A stretch of 64,000 nt of DNA, from assembly GCF_029835735.1 (NCBI RefSeq), contig NZ_JAOEAL010000001.1:1922001-1986000 (forward strand), read 5' to 3'. The position numbers and the translations under genes were made by a program. This DNA is from Shewanella sp. GD04112. Its GTDB lineage: Bacteria > Pseudomonadota > Gammaproteobacteria > Enterobacterales > Shewanellaceae. The notes beneath the pieces are model-generated. The model was not told the DNA's origin. It was given only the letters and a program-made list of their open reading frames with translations, and ran no database searches. Shown piece by piece: positions 52,801-59,509 of this stretch (position 1 is its first letter; the number at the start of each line of letters is the position of its first letter).

Positions 52801-52904
52801 TCACTATCTTTGTGATCCCAACCGCCTACGGTCTCTTTGCCCGTAACAGCGGCTCGCCAGAAGCGATTGCCCAACAATTAGATAAGGAGTTGGCGCAGGA
52901 TTAA
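49809..52904 (+). CDS. RND efflux pump inner-membrane transporter (AcrB/MexF family)
   Basis: 1031 aa with the HAE1 layout: TM1 at about 12-30, large periplasmic loops, TM cluster 330-530, second loop, TM cluster 850-1010. AIGMVVDDAIVMLENIHRR carries the paired Asp of TM4 for proton relay; GLAAKNGILIVEFANQLR and RLRPILMTGITTAAGAVPL mark the second repeat. Substrates cannot be read from sequence. ATGA overlap with the adaptor gene; own terminator. Confidence 0.95.
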   Translation: MILTDLSVKRPVFASVISLLLVAFGLVAFDKLPLREYPNIDPPIVSIETNYRGASAAVVESRITQLIEDRISGVEGIRHVSSSSSDGRSQVTLEFDISRNIEDAANDVRDRISGLLDNLPEEADPPEVQKANGGDEVIMWLNLVSDQMTTLELTDYTRRYLSDRLSVVDGVSMIRIGGGKVYAMRVWLDRQALASRSLTVADVEAALRAENVELPAGSLESKERHFTVRLERSYRTAEDFANLVISQGEDGYLVKLGDVAKVEIGSEEERIMFRGNKEAMIGLGVSKQSTANTLEVARAVNALVDKINPTLPAGMSIKRSYDSSVFIEASIKEVYQTLFTAMVLVIIVIYLFLGSVRAMLIPAITVPVSLLGTFIVLYALGYTINLLTLLAMILAIGMVVDDAIVMLENIHRRIEEGDSPLKAAFLGAREVAFAVIATTLVLVAVFMPITFLEGDLGKLFKEFAVAMSAAVIFSSIVALTLSPMMCSKLLKPASQDSWLVRKVDSIMTGISRGYQSSLEKAMARPVLMSVLVLIALGSSVLLAQKVPQEFAPQEDRGSLFLMVNGPQGASYEYIESYMNEVENRLMPLVDSGDIKRLLIRAPRGFGRAADFSNGMAIIVLEDWGQRRPMKEVIGDINKRLADLAGVQAFPVMRQAFGRGVGKPVQFVIGGPSYEELARWRDIMMEKAAENPKLLGLDHDYKETKPQLRVVIDRDRAASLGVSISNIGRTLESMLGSRLVTTFMRDGEEYDVIVEGERSNQNTAADLQNIYVRSERTKELIPLSNLVTVEEFADASSLNRYNRMRAITIEASLADGYSLGEALDYLNQVARAYLPAEAVISYKGQSLDYQESGSSMYFVFLLALGIVFLVLAAQFESYIHPMVIMLTVPLATVGALIGLWFTGQSLNIYSQIGIIMLVGLAAKNGILIVEFANQLRDKGVDFDRAIIQASCQRLRPILMTGITTAAGAVPLVLAAGAGAETRFVIGVVVLSGIMLATLFTIFVIPTAYGLFARNSGSPEAIAQQLDKELAQD

Positions 52905-52925
52905 TCCCACGCGAACGCTTAGCCA

Positions 52926-52964
52926 AAATAGGCGCTTAAGTTTACTTAAGCGCCTATTTTATTT
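52926..52964 (+). terminator. Terminator of the RND operon
   Basis: AATAGGCGCTTAAGT / ACTTAAGCGCCTATTTT, 15-bp stem, T run. It lies 21 bp after the pump gene. It may also terminate minus-strand transcripts of the broken acetyltransferase gene. Confidence 0.9.
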
Positions 52965-52972
52965 GGGCTAAA

Positions 52973-53693
52973 TCACTTTGTGCTAACGTCAACGGCTTGA
53001 ATATAGCGAAAGGAGGTTTTCTCAAAGCCAATGGACTCATAGTAGGCTTGGGTCTGCTCGCGGCGTATAGAGGTGGTGACCTCAAGCTGGTGACAACCCC
53101 GCTTACTTGCTCTGTCTTTGGCAAAGTCAATCAGTTGCGTCCCCACACCTAAACCTCGACTCGCTTCAGCCACCACTAAGGCGGTAATGCGGCAGATTTG
53201 CTGCTGTGATGGAAAATAATCAAAAAGATTAGGGCGTGTTGACGTTTCGAGATTAAATTTTGTTGGTTCTGGCAAGCTCGTGCTCGCGAAACGAGGAATG
53301 ATGTGTAGTTATCCTACTCAAATGACGAGCGGCTCTTATGACTGAAAGTAAGAGCAAGTGCTTGCCAGGCGAACCCTTCGGGCAGCATTTGGCTGGCGTT
53401 TCTGCCGCGTTATCGTCCGTTTATGTAGAATAACTACACTGCACGGACTTTGCCTTGCATAAACGTCAGCCAAATAGCTGCAAAAATAACCCTGAAACGC
53501 CAACACGCCCTATACTTATCAACCCAACCACAAATCCCTCAGACTCGGCGAGATAGATTTCATCCGATCTTTTAGGAGCATCGAGATATTGATGTAATTG
53601 TGCCTCGCTGGCACTGTAACCCAGCTGCAACAGTAAGTTAGCCATGGCGTTAAGGTCTGTTATCTGTGCTTGTCTAATTGCAATAAAGCCCAT
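52973..53693 (-). pseudogene. GNAT-family acetyltransferase gene interrupted by a MITE
   Basis: The N-terminal part (53693 to about 53513; IAIRQAQITDLNAMANLLLQ, then IYLAESEGFVVGLIS) and the C-terminal part (about 53230 to 52973; CRITALVVAEASRGLGVGTQ, YYESIGFEKTSFRYIQ) are the two halves of one GNAT enzyme, with the acetyl-CoA loop RGLGVG in the second half. A 279-bp MITE lies between them. Removing the element with one TA leaves the halves one base out of frame, so a further indel exists or the excision model is incomplete. ATG at 53693 has AGGAA upstream. Confidence 0.85.
53232..53510. mobile_element. 279-bp MITE with TA target duplication
   Basis: Terminal inverted repeats GGGCGTGTTGACGTTTC (53232-53248) and GAAACGCCAACACGCCC (53494-53510) match at 16 of 17 positions and are flanked by TA on both sides (53230-53231, 53511-53512). 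No transposase inside. Two internal inverted repeats, CTGGCAAGC / GCTTGCCAG (53269-53277, 53360-53368) and GCAGCATTTGGCTGGCGTTT (53382-53401) with its near-complement (53461-53481), allow extensive folding. TA duplication suggests mobilisation by an IS630/Tc1-type transposase encoded elsewhere. Confidence 0.85.
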
Positions 53694-53794
53694 CAAGCTT
53701 CCTTATTTTGCCCAGTCCCTAGATTTCTATTAAGCAGGTAGTCTGCCAATACATGACTCTTGAGGTTGAGATATTTTAGGCTAACGCAAAGGGG

Positions 53795-54550
53795 TTAACG
53801 CATAAAAAATCCCACACTCATGGCGAAACCGACAAGCACAATAAAACCCCGCAACAGGGATTGAGGTATGCGATAAGCCAGCGCGGCGCCAAGATAGCCG
53901 CCAATAATCGCCATAATGGCAAGCAGTAATAGATATTGCCCGTCAATCAGATTACCTAGGGCGTAAATCACCACGGCAATGGTGGTGAGTAGGGCGGAGA
54001 GTAAATTTTTAAGCCCGTTCATCCCATGTAATTGGGTTTGGCCGAGTAACCCAAAGGTGGCGAGTAAAATAATCCCTAATCCCCCGTTAAAATAGCCGCC
54101 GTAAATACAAACGATGAAGAGAATCATCATTGCTGTCAGTGGCTTGACGGTATTCTCACGGGTGATACTGGCATTCGCTAAGCGTTTTTTCAGTAACCAA
54201 GGTCCACCAATAAAGGCGAGTGTGGCCAGCAAAATCAGCCAAGGGACGAGATTAGCGAACACTTGCTCGCTGGTGCTTAGCAGAATCGCCGCGCCTAGGC
54301 ATCCGCCCGCAATGGCGATCAGGCACAGGGTTTTTAGATTAAGATTTGCAGGATATTCAATCTCTTTTCGAAAACGCCAGGCACTGGCAAGGTAGCCGGG
54401 GAGCAGGGCGGCAGTGCCCGTCGCGTTAGCCAACAGTGGCGGTACGCCCACAAACACAAGGGCAAATAAGGTGATAAAGCTGCCACCACCCGCCACCGCA
54501 TTTAACATGCCGCCGAGCAAGCCAGCGAGGGCGATCAGTAACCAATCCAT
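53795..54550 (-). CDS. TauE/SafE family membrane permease
   Basis: 251 aa with seven to eight membrane segments. N-terminal repeat LAGLLGGMLNAVAGGGSFIT with LLANATGTAALLPGYLAS and C-terminal repeat CIYGGYFNGGLGIILLATFG with NGLKNLLSALLTTIA. This pattern is TauE/SafE, a family linked with export or uptake of sulfite, sulfoacetate and other organic anions. Substrate unknown. GGAG 8 nt before the ATG. Confidence 0.9.
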   Translation of the reverse strand: MDWLLIALAGLLGGMLNAVAGGGSFITLFALVFVGVPPLLANATGTAALLPGYLASAWRFRKEIEYPANLNLKTLCLIAIAGGCLGAAILLSTSEQVFANLVPWLILLATLAFIGGPWLLKKRLANASITRENTVKPLTAMMILFIVCIYGGYFNGGLGIILLATFGLLGQTQLHGMNGLKNLLSALLTTIAVVIYALGNLIDGQYLLLLAIMAIIGGYLGAALAYRIPQSLLRGFIVLVGFAMSVGFFMR

Positions 54551-54775
54551 AGTGAATGCTCCGCTGCCATTGACGTGTAGAAGTTGAACGTCAATTGCTT
54601 ATAAAAACATCACCTTAACAGTAAGTGATTTAGATGAAAAGCCATCAATATAGTAAGTGGCGGCAGATTGATGGCTTTGTTACGGGGTTTGAATCGGGTT
54701 TAGGCATAAAGCCTTGGCATTAATTGTTATGCCGCTAGATTTATCAAATATTATTAAGACTTAGCACTGATGCCT

Positions 54776-55087
54776 TTATTCAGCATGGAACAGTCCTGAA
54801 GCAAATATCGCGGTGGCTATGGCCAAGTACTGATTGCTAAATACTTCTTCTTCCCAGCAATGTTGCCCACGCTCTTGATAGTACACATGGTAGCTGGCAT
54901 TCGATGGCGTAGCGATGCAGTACCAACCATCAAAGGTCTGCTTGCTAAAGTTGACCCAATACTGCGCATCCGCCTGTTTGATCTGCTGGACTAGCGCTTC
55001 ATCTTGCGCCAATAGCGCTGCCAGTTCGGCTGCGCTGGTGAGCTTGTGCTCGGTTTTTAACTGATTGAGTAGTGCTTTGAGTGTCAT
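54776..55087 (-). CDS. Uncharacterised small protein
   Basis: 103 aa from the ATG at 55087 (AAGG upstream). Frame open to 55138 but that part overlaps the DJ-1-like gene. Helical N-terminal half (LTSAAELAALLAQDEALVQQ) and an aromatic C-terminal half (QYWVNFSKQTFDGWYC, YQERGQHCWEEEV) with no motif I recognise. It follows the DJ-1-like gene by 31 bp and is probably cotranscribed with it. Confidence 0.65.
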   Translation of the reverse strand: MTLKALLNQLKTEHKLTSAAELAALLAQDEALVQQIKQADAQYWVNFSKQTFDGWYCIATPSNASYHVYYQERGQHCWEEEVFSNQYLAIATAIFASGLFHAE

Positions 55088-55118
55088 TATTGAAGGCCTT
55101 TTATCCTGAGGAGCTGTG

Positions 55119-55721
55119 TTAGCGAATCGCTGAGGCAATCGAGGATTCGATTAAAGCGTCAAAAACATCGGCTTGGCCAGCTGGGATCAGTTGCCGATGA
55201 ATTTCGCGGCGCTTTGTACTGTCAAATAAACGCTCCGCTACCCAACCCGTTAAATAGAGTGAGGACAGACAACCTCCCGCAGTGGCAATATTGCCATTGA
55301 TCACCAGAGCGCAGTCTTCCACCTCCACCCCCATGGCCACCAATGCGGGTTTGGCATCGGGATGCGTCGTCGCCGAAATATTGTCGAGTAAGCCTAACTT
55401 GGCAAAGAAGAATGAGCCCGCACAGATACTGCCAAGTAATTGCCGCGAGGGATCTAATTTAAGGGCCGACATAAACTCAGAATCGGCAAGTGCGCCAGGT
55501 ACGCCTTTGTAGCCACTGCTGAATAATACCACGTCAGCATCGGCGACTTGCGCGACATGACCATGGGTTTCTACCGTCATGCCCAAACTCGACCTGTGGC
55601 TAGGTTGGGTGCCTAGCACTTTGACTGTCCAATCGGTTGTTGTGCGGCCGAGAATATCGCGCATTAAAAAGAAATCGATATCGGTAAATTCATCAAATAT
55701 CACAATCGCAATCTGGTACAT
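55119..55721 (-). CDS. DJ-1/PfpI family protein
   Basis: 200 aa from the ATG at 55721, GAGG upstream. MYQIAIVIFDEFTDIDFFL is the start of the DJ-1/PfpI fold; the nucleophile elbow is GSICAGSFFFAKLGLLD with the Cys, and TTHPDAK and TAGGCLSSLYLTGWVAERLF follow. This type resembles the isonitrile hydratase or AraC-N-terminal group, but has no DNA-binding domain. Exact reaction unknown. Confidence 0.85.
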   Translation of the reverse strand: MYQIAIVIFDEFTDIDFFLMRDILGRTTTDWTVKVLGTQPSHRSSLGMTVETHGHVAQVADADVVLFSSGYKGVPGALADSEFMSALKLDPSRQLLGSICAGSFFFAKLGLLDNISATTHPDAKPALVAMGVEVEDCALVINGNIATAGGCLSSLYLTGWVAERLFDSTKRREIHRQLIPAGQADVFDALIESSIASAIR

Positions 55722-55962
55722 CCTTTGTCCTCTCGTTTGTATTCTGGTTAATGTGTGGGTTAACACGTCATCGGCCGCATCTTCAATCCGCCGTTCCCTG
55801 TGGTTGCAACATAATCACCCATATGTTTGTGACTGCGTTTATTAAGAGTGGGGAGGTAATAAAGTCTCATATTAAAATGGCAGCGAGCTCATAGGTACGC
55901 TGCTATTTCTAAACCCATTATGCCCCAAAGCGAGATAAGTTTGTCGTCAGGTGTGTAGGATG

Positions 55963-56062
55963 AATTGTCATTGTTTCCCCAGTGACACGCCGTGAATATG
56001 TCCCTATAGGCTCGACGGCGGCATCCATGCCGCCAACGGTCACTGTTGCAACAATGGCAATT
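55963..56062. repeat. 100-nt nested inverted repeat, REP-like
   Basis: Paired arms from the outside in: AATTG / CAATT, CATTGTT / AACAATG, CAGTGAC / GTCACTG, CCGT / ACGG, and the core GGCGGCAT-CC-ATGCCGCC (56017-56034). The left side has an unpaired segment with CCCTATAGG. No open frame. It lies in a geneless 730-bp stretch (55722-56449) between the DJ-1-like gene and the cassette array. Resembles dispersed extragenic palindromes of Shewanella by memory. Confidence 0.6.
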
Positions 56063-56353
56063 TTAACGACCATTGAACTATTCATCTGGCTAAAAGCTTT
56101 TGCCCCATTCCGTGTTTCGGCTCGTTAGCTCAATCGAAAATTCCCATACCTGCTGCCATACATATTCTTATCTATTTGCCTATGTTTGGCCTTACCAGAA
56201 ATCGGCTAACAATGTATGGGTATACAGTCGTATTTAAATTTAGGTGTTTTGGTATGATTTTGAGACAAAATCAGTGCGCACTAATTCCATCCGCAATAAA
56301 TAAAACTCTATAAAATCAGGTGAATATAGTAACTGAATTTTAGTTAATAGGTT

Positions 56354-56380
56354 TGGAAAACGCGCATGCGCGTTTTTCCA
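56354..56380. repeat. Near-perfect GCATGC-centred palindrome
   Basis: TGGAAAACGCGCATGCGCG followed by TTTTTCCA, one extra T on the right arm. Core AACGCGCATGCGC recurs at 56463-56475 inside the first attC-like site, and GTGCGCGTTTT at 56434-56444. With the T run it could act as a terminator in front of the cassettes. Confidence 0.5.
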
Positions 56381-56449
56381 GATGGTGTATTTGGCAGAAA
56401 GCTGATAAGTTCTTTACATACAGATAGTTAACCGTGCGCGTTTTCACTG

Positions 56450-56493
56450 GTCTAACAAGGTAAACGCGCATGCGCACGAATAACATGTTATGA
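56450..56493 (+). other. Weak, short attC-like site
   Basis: GTCTAAC (56450-56456) and GTTATGA (56487-56493) fit R'' and R', but the site is only 44 nt, shorter than typical attC, and the inner arms pair poorly apart from GCGCATGCGC. It would mark the left end of the array. Confidence 0.4.
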
Positions 56494-56502
56494 GTTTTGA
56501 AT

Positions 56503-56808
56503 ATGCGAACCCCAACGACCGTTGAAGCTCAAATCCTAAATGAACTATTTGTGCGTGCAGAACTACCGTATGACGCAAAATCATTATTAGTGGAATCAAT
56601 GGATGATGGCAGGATGGGCAGCTTAAAGATTGGAATCAATCATTCTGAGCGGAGATTTGGTGCAGCTTGTGCAGAGTTTGAACTGATAGATGATGATGGA
56701 AAACCAGTGCTATTTTCGTTGTACCTTGATAAAGCAGGCGAGCCTTATGAATTGGATGCATTCAAGAGTGATTTCAGTGAAACAATCCTGCTGCAAAACA
56801 ACTCATAA
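56503..56808 (+). CDS. Cassette protein 1, unknown function
   Basis: 101 aa from the ATG at 56503. PTTVEAQILNELFVRAELPY then a beta-rich half (LKIGINHSERRFGAACAEFE, GKPVLFSLYLDKAGEPYELD). The layout vaguely recalls small DUF6984/immunity-like proteins (a helix, then strands and a DELE-type end), but I would not assign it. The stop TAA is within the attC at 56803. Confidence 0.7.
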   Translation: MRTPTTVEAQILNELFVRAELPYDAKSLLVESMDDGRMGSLKIGINHSERRFGAACAEFELIDDDGKPVLFSLYLDKAGEPYELDAFKSDFSETILLQNNS

Positions 56809-56883
56809 CAAGCGCCTTAAACAATGCGGCCTTCGGCCGCAGGACTCGCAACAAGTTGCTCGCCGTTTAGGCGATAGTTAGCC
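56803..56883 (+). other. attC site of cassette 1
   Basis: R'' CATAAC (56804-56809) and R' GTTAGCC (56877-56883). AAGCGCC...AAAC pairs with GTTT-AGGCG; the inner part contains GCGGCC-TTC-GGCCGC. 81 nt. The preceding gene stops inside it. Confidence 0.85.
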
Positions 56884-56902
56884 AGTTAAAACGGAGTAAT
56901 TA

Positions 56903-57283
56903 GTGGACATCATTACAACGATAAGTACATCAATAACGCTGGCTAAGCGTTTGCGAGAGATTTCAAAGAATATCGAAGATGCTGAGTTCAAAGGGTTGCT
57001 TGCAGACTTGTCAGGCGAACTTGCAGATCTGAAGCTAGAAGCTGCATCGCTCAAGGAGCAGATTGCCGCGCTTCAAGAAGAGAATGCTTTATTGAAGAAA
57101 ACAGCATTGCCAGCTGACGAAAAACCTACGGGGAGAAAATGGGGGTGCTACCAGTTCGAAGGGGATGACGGCTTGTATTGCCCGGGTTGCTGGGACTCGA
57201 AACGCAAAAAATCATCTACCACACGGGTCAACCCCCGTTTTCGCCATTGTCCGGTTTGCAACGCACCAATCGGGGCAGGCTGA
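56903..57283 (+). CDS. Cassette protein 2: coiled coil plus zinc ribbon
   Basis: 126 aa from the GTG at 56903, with CGGAG 6 nt upstream. Residues 26-68 form a coiled coil (LSGELADLKLEAASLKEQIA). The C-terminal 45 residues carry two CxxC pairs, CPGC (93-96) and CPVC (116-119), that would bind one zinc. WGCYQF precedes. No catalytic motif. Function unknown; possible nucleic-acid or protein interaction module. Confidence 0.8.
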   Translation: MDIITTISTSITLAKRLREISKNIEDAEFKGLLADLSGELADLKLEAASLKEQIAALQEENALLKKTALPADEKPTGRKWGCYQFEGDDGLYCPGCWDSKRKKSSTTRVNPRFRHCPVCNAPIGAG

Positions 57284-57455
57284 CGAGCTACGAAGTTATA
57301 AAGAGGAGAGTGCATTTAGTCCAATAGGGGTAATAGGTGGGGGTTCAATTCCCCTGACGATTGTTGGCTCCATAGCCCTGCTATTAATTTTGCTGCGTTA
57401 CGTAAGTATCCGTCTGGTTCCTTTGGCCAACGACAACAGTGATAAGGAGGTGTCT

Positions 57456-57563
57456 ATGGTAAAAACATTAACTGCTCGTACTCGTATTTTTTTAAGCTCT
57501 GCTTTTGAAACAATATGGGCTATCGGAGTCAGCAGCGTTGCAGGTTTGCACCTATTGGCCTAA
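57456..57563 (+). CDS. 35-aa hydrophobic peptide in cassette 2
   Basis: ATG at 57456 with AAGGAGGTG 5 nt upstream, the strongest ribosome-binding site in the array. The peptide starts MVKTLTARTRIFL and ends VAGLHLLA, basic at the N-terminus and then hydrophobic (about 11-34), like a single membrane helix. The stop is 11 bp before attC at 57575. No family recognised. The long shared frame upstream is not needed for it. Confidence 0.55.
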   Translation: MVKTLTARTRIFLSSAFETIWAIGVSSVAGLHLLA

Positions 57564-57574
57564 GTGCATTCAAT

Positions 57575-57658
57575 GGCTAACAAGGCCAGGCACAGCGACG
57601 TCTTTTTCGTTGCGGTTCCGCCTTCACTACAAAGACGCGCGTGCTGGCGGCGTTAGGC
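57575..57658 (+). other. attC site of cassette 2
   Basis: R'' GGCTAAC (57575-57581), R' GTTAGGC (57652-57658). The arms GCCAGGCACAGCGACGTCTTT and AAAGACGCGCGTGCTGGC... pair over about 20 positions, with the unpaired bases typical of attC. 84 nt. Confidence 0.92.
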
Positions 57659-57686
57659 GAGATCAATACATCACAATGAGTAATTA

Positions 57687-58553
57687 ATGAATAGAATATT
57701 TATTTCGAGCACATACAGTGAGAGGGAATTTGCCGATGATTTAGCGGAGAGGCTTCGTAGTCATGGGCTGAACCCTGTCTATGATATTTTTGAGGCTGAG
57801 CTTGCTGAAGAATGGTTGCACCATGTTCTTTACAACGTGGAATCGTCAGATGTTGTATTGCTGTTGATGCCTGAGCATGATTACGAGAGCAAATGGATTC
57901 ATCGCGAGATAAATAAAAATATAAGATATAAGCTGAAAAGCCGGAATATTCTTGTGATTCCTGTTTACTTAGGGAGGCGGAGGTTCTTACCTTCCTTGAA
58001 TGATCAGGTTTCGTTCTTTATCGAAAATCAAAGTTATAGCAGCTCTATCAAAGAGTACTCAGAAAAGTCTATTGAGAAACTTGTTACTTATCTTTCAAAC
58101 TTGCCGAAAGTAAATTTCGATATTTTGGACCCGATGGATTTTGAGCTTCTAATAGTAGAGCTTCTAAGAAAATTAAGGTTCTTCGATATCGAACATCAGC
58201 ATTTTGGTCGAGATATGGGTTTTGATATCTCCGCAAAAACAAAAACACGAAACCCTTTCGGTGGTATCAGCTATATCTACTGGGCAATAGAAGTAAAATA
58301 CAATAAGAATTCGCGTGCCGACATTAGTTCTCTTAAACAGCTAAGCTACTATCTAGAAGATAGAAGCTTGGATGTAAACGGTGTATTGATAACCAATGGC
58401 CAGCTGACATCAACAGCTCGTGAGTGGTTGGAATATAATGAAAAAGAAAAGAGAACTTCTATTACTGTTGTTGACGGGGTTAAGTTAAAGCAACTTATAT
58501 TGAAATACCCCCAATTGGTCGAAAGATTTTTTGGTGGTAGAGGTGATCAATGA
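57687..58553 (+). CDS. TIR domain fused to Mrr-like nuclease
   Basis: 288 aa. N-terminal TIR domain, about 1-140: NRIFISSTYSEREFADDLAE, then SSDVVLLLMP and YESKWIHREI. W70 and E74 match the conserved W-x3-E with the catalytic Glu of NAD-cleaving TIRs. C-terminal Mrr-like PD-(D/E)xK domain, about 146-285: DFELLIVELLRKLRFFDIEH, RDMGFDISA with Asp180, WAIEVKY with Glu202 and Lys204, and VNGVLITNGQLTSTAREWL. Partner gene overlaps the stop by ATGA. I infer an anti-phage effector where nuclease and NADase parts are in one chain; the activity is not proven. No strong Shine-Dalgarno. It is in an integron cassette with the next gene. Confidence 0.88.
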   Translation: MNRIFISSTYSEREFADDLAERLRSHGLNPVYDIFEAELAEEWLHHVLYNVESSDVVLLLMPEHDYESKWIHREINKNIRYKLKSRNILVIPVYLGRRRFLPSLNDQVSFFIENQSYSSSIKEYSEKSIEKLVTYLSNLPKVNFDILDPMDFELLIVELLRKLRFFDIEHQHFGRDMGFDISAKTKTRNPFGGISYIYWAIEVKYNKNSRADISSLKQLSYYLEDRSLDVNGVLITNGQLTSTAREWLEYNEKEKRTSITVVDGVKLKQLILKYPQLVERFFGGRGDQ

Positions 58554-59089
58554 CACAGATCGCCGACATGGTAACGCGGTTAAGTGCCGTTCCTCCAGGT
58601 AGAGAAGGCTGGTCAGAATTCGAGGAAATCTGCACAGAAATACTGACGTTTCTTTTTGTGCCCCCTTTATCACAACCCAAAATACAACCAAGATCGTATT
58701 CGGGAATCGACAGGAGGGATGCCGTTTTCCCGAATAGACAGGATCTGGGAGACAATGTTTGGGCAAAAATATATCGAGAACTTGAGGCTAGGTTAATACT
58801 ATTTGAGTTTAAGAACTACGACAAAACTGAGATAGGAAAGGAAGAAGTAAATCAGACTAGGAATTACCTCAATAAGGCTATGGGCCGCCTCGGAATAATC
58901 TGTTCGAACAAGGAGCCTGAAAGCCAGGCCCACATCAAGAGAAATACGATTTTTTCTGAAGAAGGAAAAGTGATCCTATTTATAACAAAAGATAAACTGG
59001 AAGAGATGCTTTATATCAAAGAAAGGGGCGATGACCCGGGTGATCTAATAATGGACGAAATAGAATGGTTCTATTTGCAACACGAATAG
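58550..59089 (+). CDS. Partner of TIR-Mrr protein, possible PD-(D/E)xK protein
   Basis: 179 aa. ATG overlaps the upstream stop as ATGA, so the two proteins are translationally coupled. After a helical N-terminus (WSEFEEICTEILTFLF) come SGIDRRDAVFPNR with Asp54 and Asp57, RLILFEFKNYDK with Glu86 and Lys88, and LGIICSNKEPESQA. The spacing fits an Mrr- or RecB-like PD-(D/E)xK core with D...ExK. The C-terminus (VILFITKDKLEEML, then DLIMDEIEWFYLQHE) resembles Mrr-like tails. Family unknown to me. Shares the cassette with the TIR-Mrr gene, which supports a joint function. Confidence 0.8.
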   Translation: MTQIADMVTRLSAVPPGREGWSEFEEICTEILTFLFVPPLSQPKIQPRSYSGIDRRDAVFPNRQDLGDNVWAKIYRELEARLILFEFKNYDKTEIGKEEVNQTRNYLNKAMGRLGIICSNKEPESQAHIKRNTIFSEEGKVILFITKDKLEEMLYIKERGDDPGDLIMDEIEWFYLQHE

Positions 59090-59090
59090 C

Positions 59091-59162
59091 GCCTAACAAA
59101 CGCAGGCACAAGGACAAAAACTCCGCTGCGCTACATTTTTGCCTGTGCTGCGGGCGTTATGC
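59091..59162 (+). other. attC site of the TIR-Mrr cassette
   Basis: R'' GCCTAAC (59091-59097), R' GTTATGC (59156-59162). CGCAGGCACA pairs with TGTGCTGCG (offset bases typical of attC), and CAAAAA with TTTTTG. 72 nt. It starts 2 bp after the stop of the partner gene. Confidence 0.92.
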
Positions 59163-59175
59163 CTAAGGAACTGTG

Positions 59176-59508
59176 ATGAAGTTTTTAGCTGTCATAGCCA
59201 TCTTGTTCTCTCTTTATGCGGAAGCTACTGAAGAGAAATTGCTGTGCGAACATAGAGAATTGCGTATTGAGCCAGATATGCAAATAAAGGAAAGTTTTTT
59301 CACTGAAAGTAATGCGGAGTCAGCTAAATCTGAATTAGAGAAGCTTGATTTAAGCAGCAATGATTTGATGATTCAGTTCGCCATTGAAAACAACAGCCGA
59401 ATTGTGCGTGGCTATAAACTGCGAGCCAGAGCTATTGAGTCCGACAATAAGGAAGATATCAAATCTTTCTGCGATTTCTATGTGTCTGAGGCTTTCTATC
59501 ACGACTAA
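59176..59508 (+). CDS. Cassette protein 4: small exported protein
   Basis: 110 aa from the ATG at 59176, AAGGAA upstream. Signal peptide MKFLAVIAILFSLYAEA, then a soluble region with two cysteines (LLCEHREL, SFCDFYV) that may form a disulfide. No family recognised. It begins 14 nt after the attC of the defence cassette, as expected for a cassette gene. Confidence 0.75.
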   Translation: MKFLAVIAILFSLYAEATEEKLLCEHRELRIEPDMQIKESFFTESNAESAKSELEKLDLSSNDLMIQFAIENNSRIVRGYKLRARAIESDNKEDIKSFCDFYVSEAFYHD

Positions 59509-59509
59509 A

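Noticed and set aside
53230..53512. A coding gene in the insert of the broken acetyltransferase
   Set aside because: The insert has no ORF of useful length; the ends of the two GNAT frames that run into it are only translated repeat ends.
57315..57380. A tRNA T-arm-like piece (GGGGGTTCAATTCCCCT) in cassette 2
   Set aside because: No matching acceptor stem, D arm or anticodon arm could be found around it, so it is not a tRNA gene; at most a remnant or a chance hairpin.
57165..57563. 132-codon frame that overlaps the zinc-ribbon gene and ends with the 35-aa peptide
   Set aside because: The first two thirds run out of frame through the zinc-ribbon gene and lack a ribosome-binding site. Only the last 36 codons, with AAGGAGGTG, are supported.
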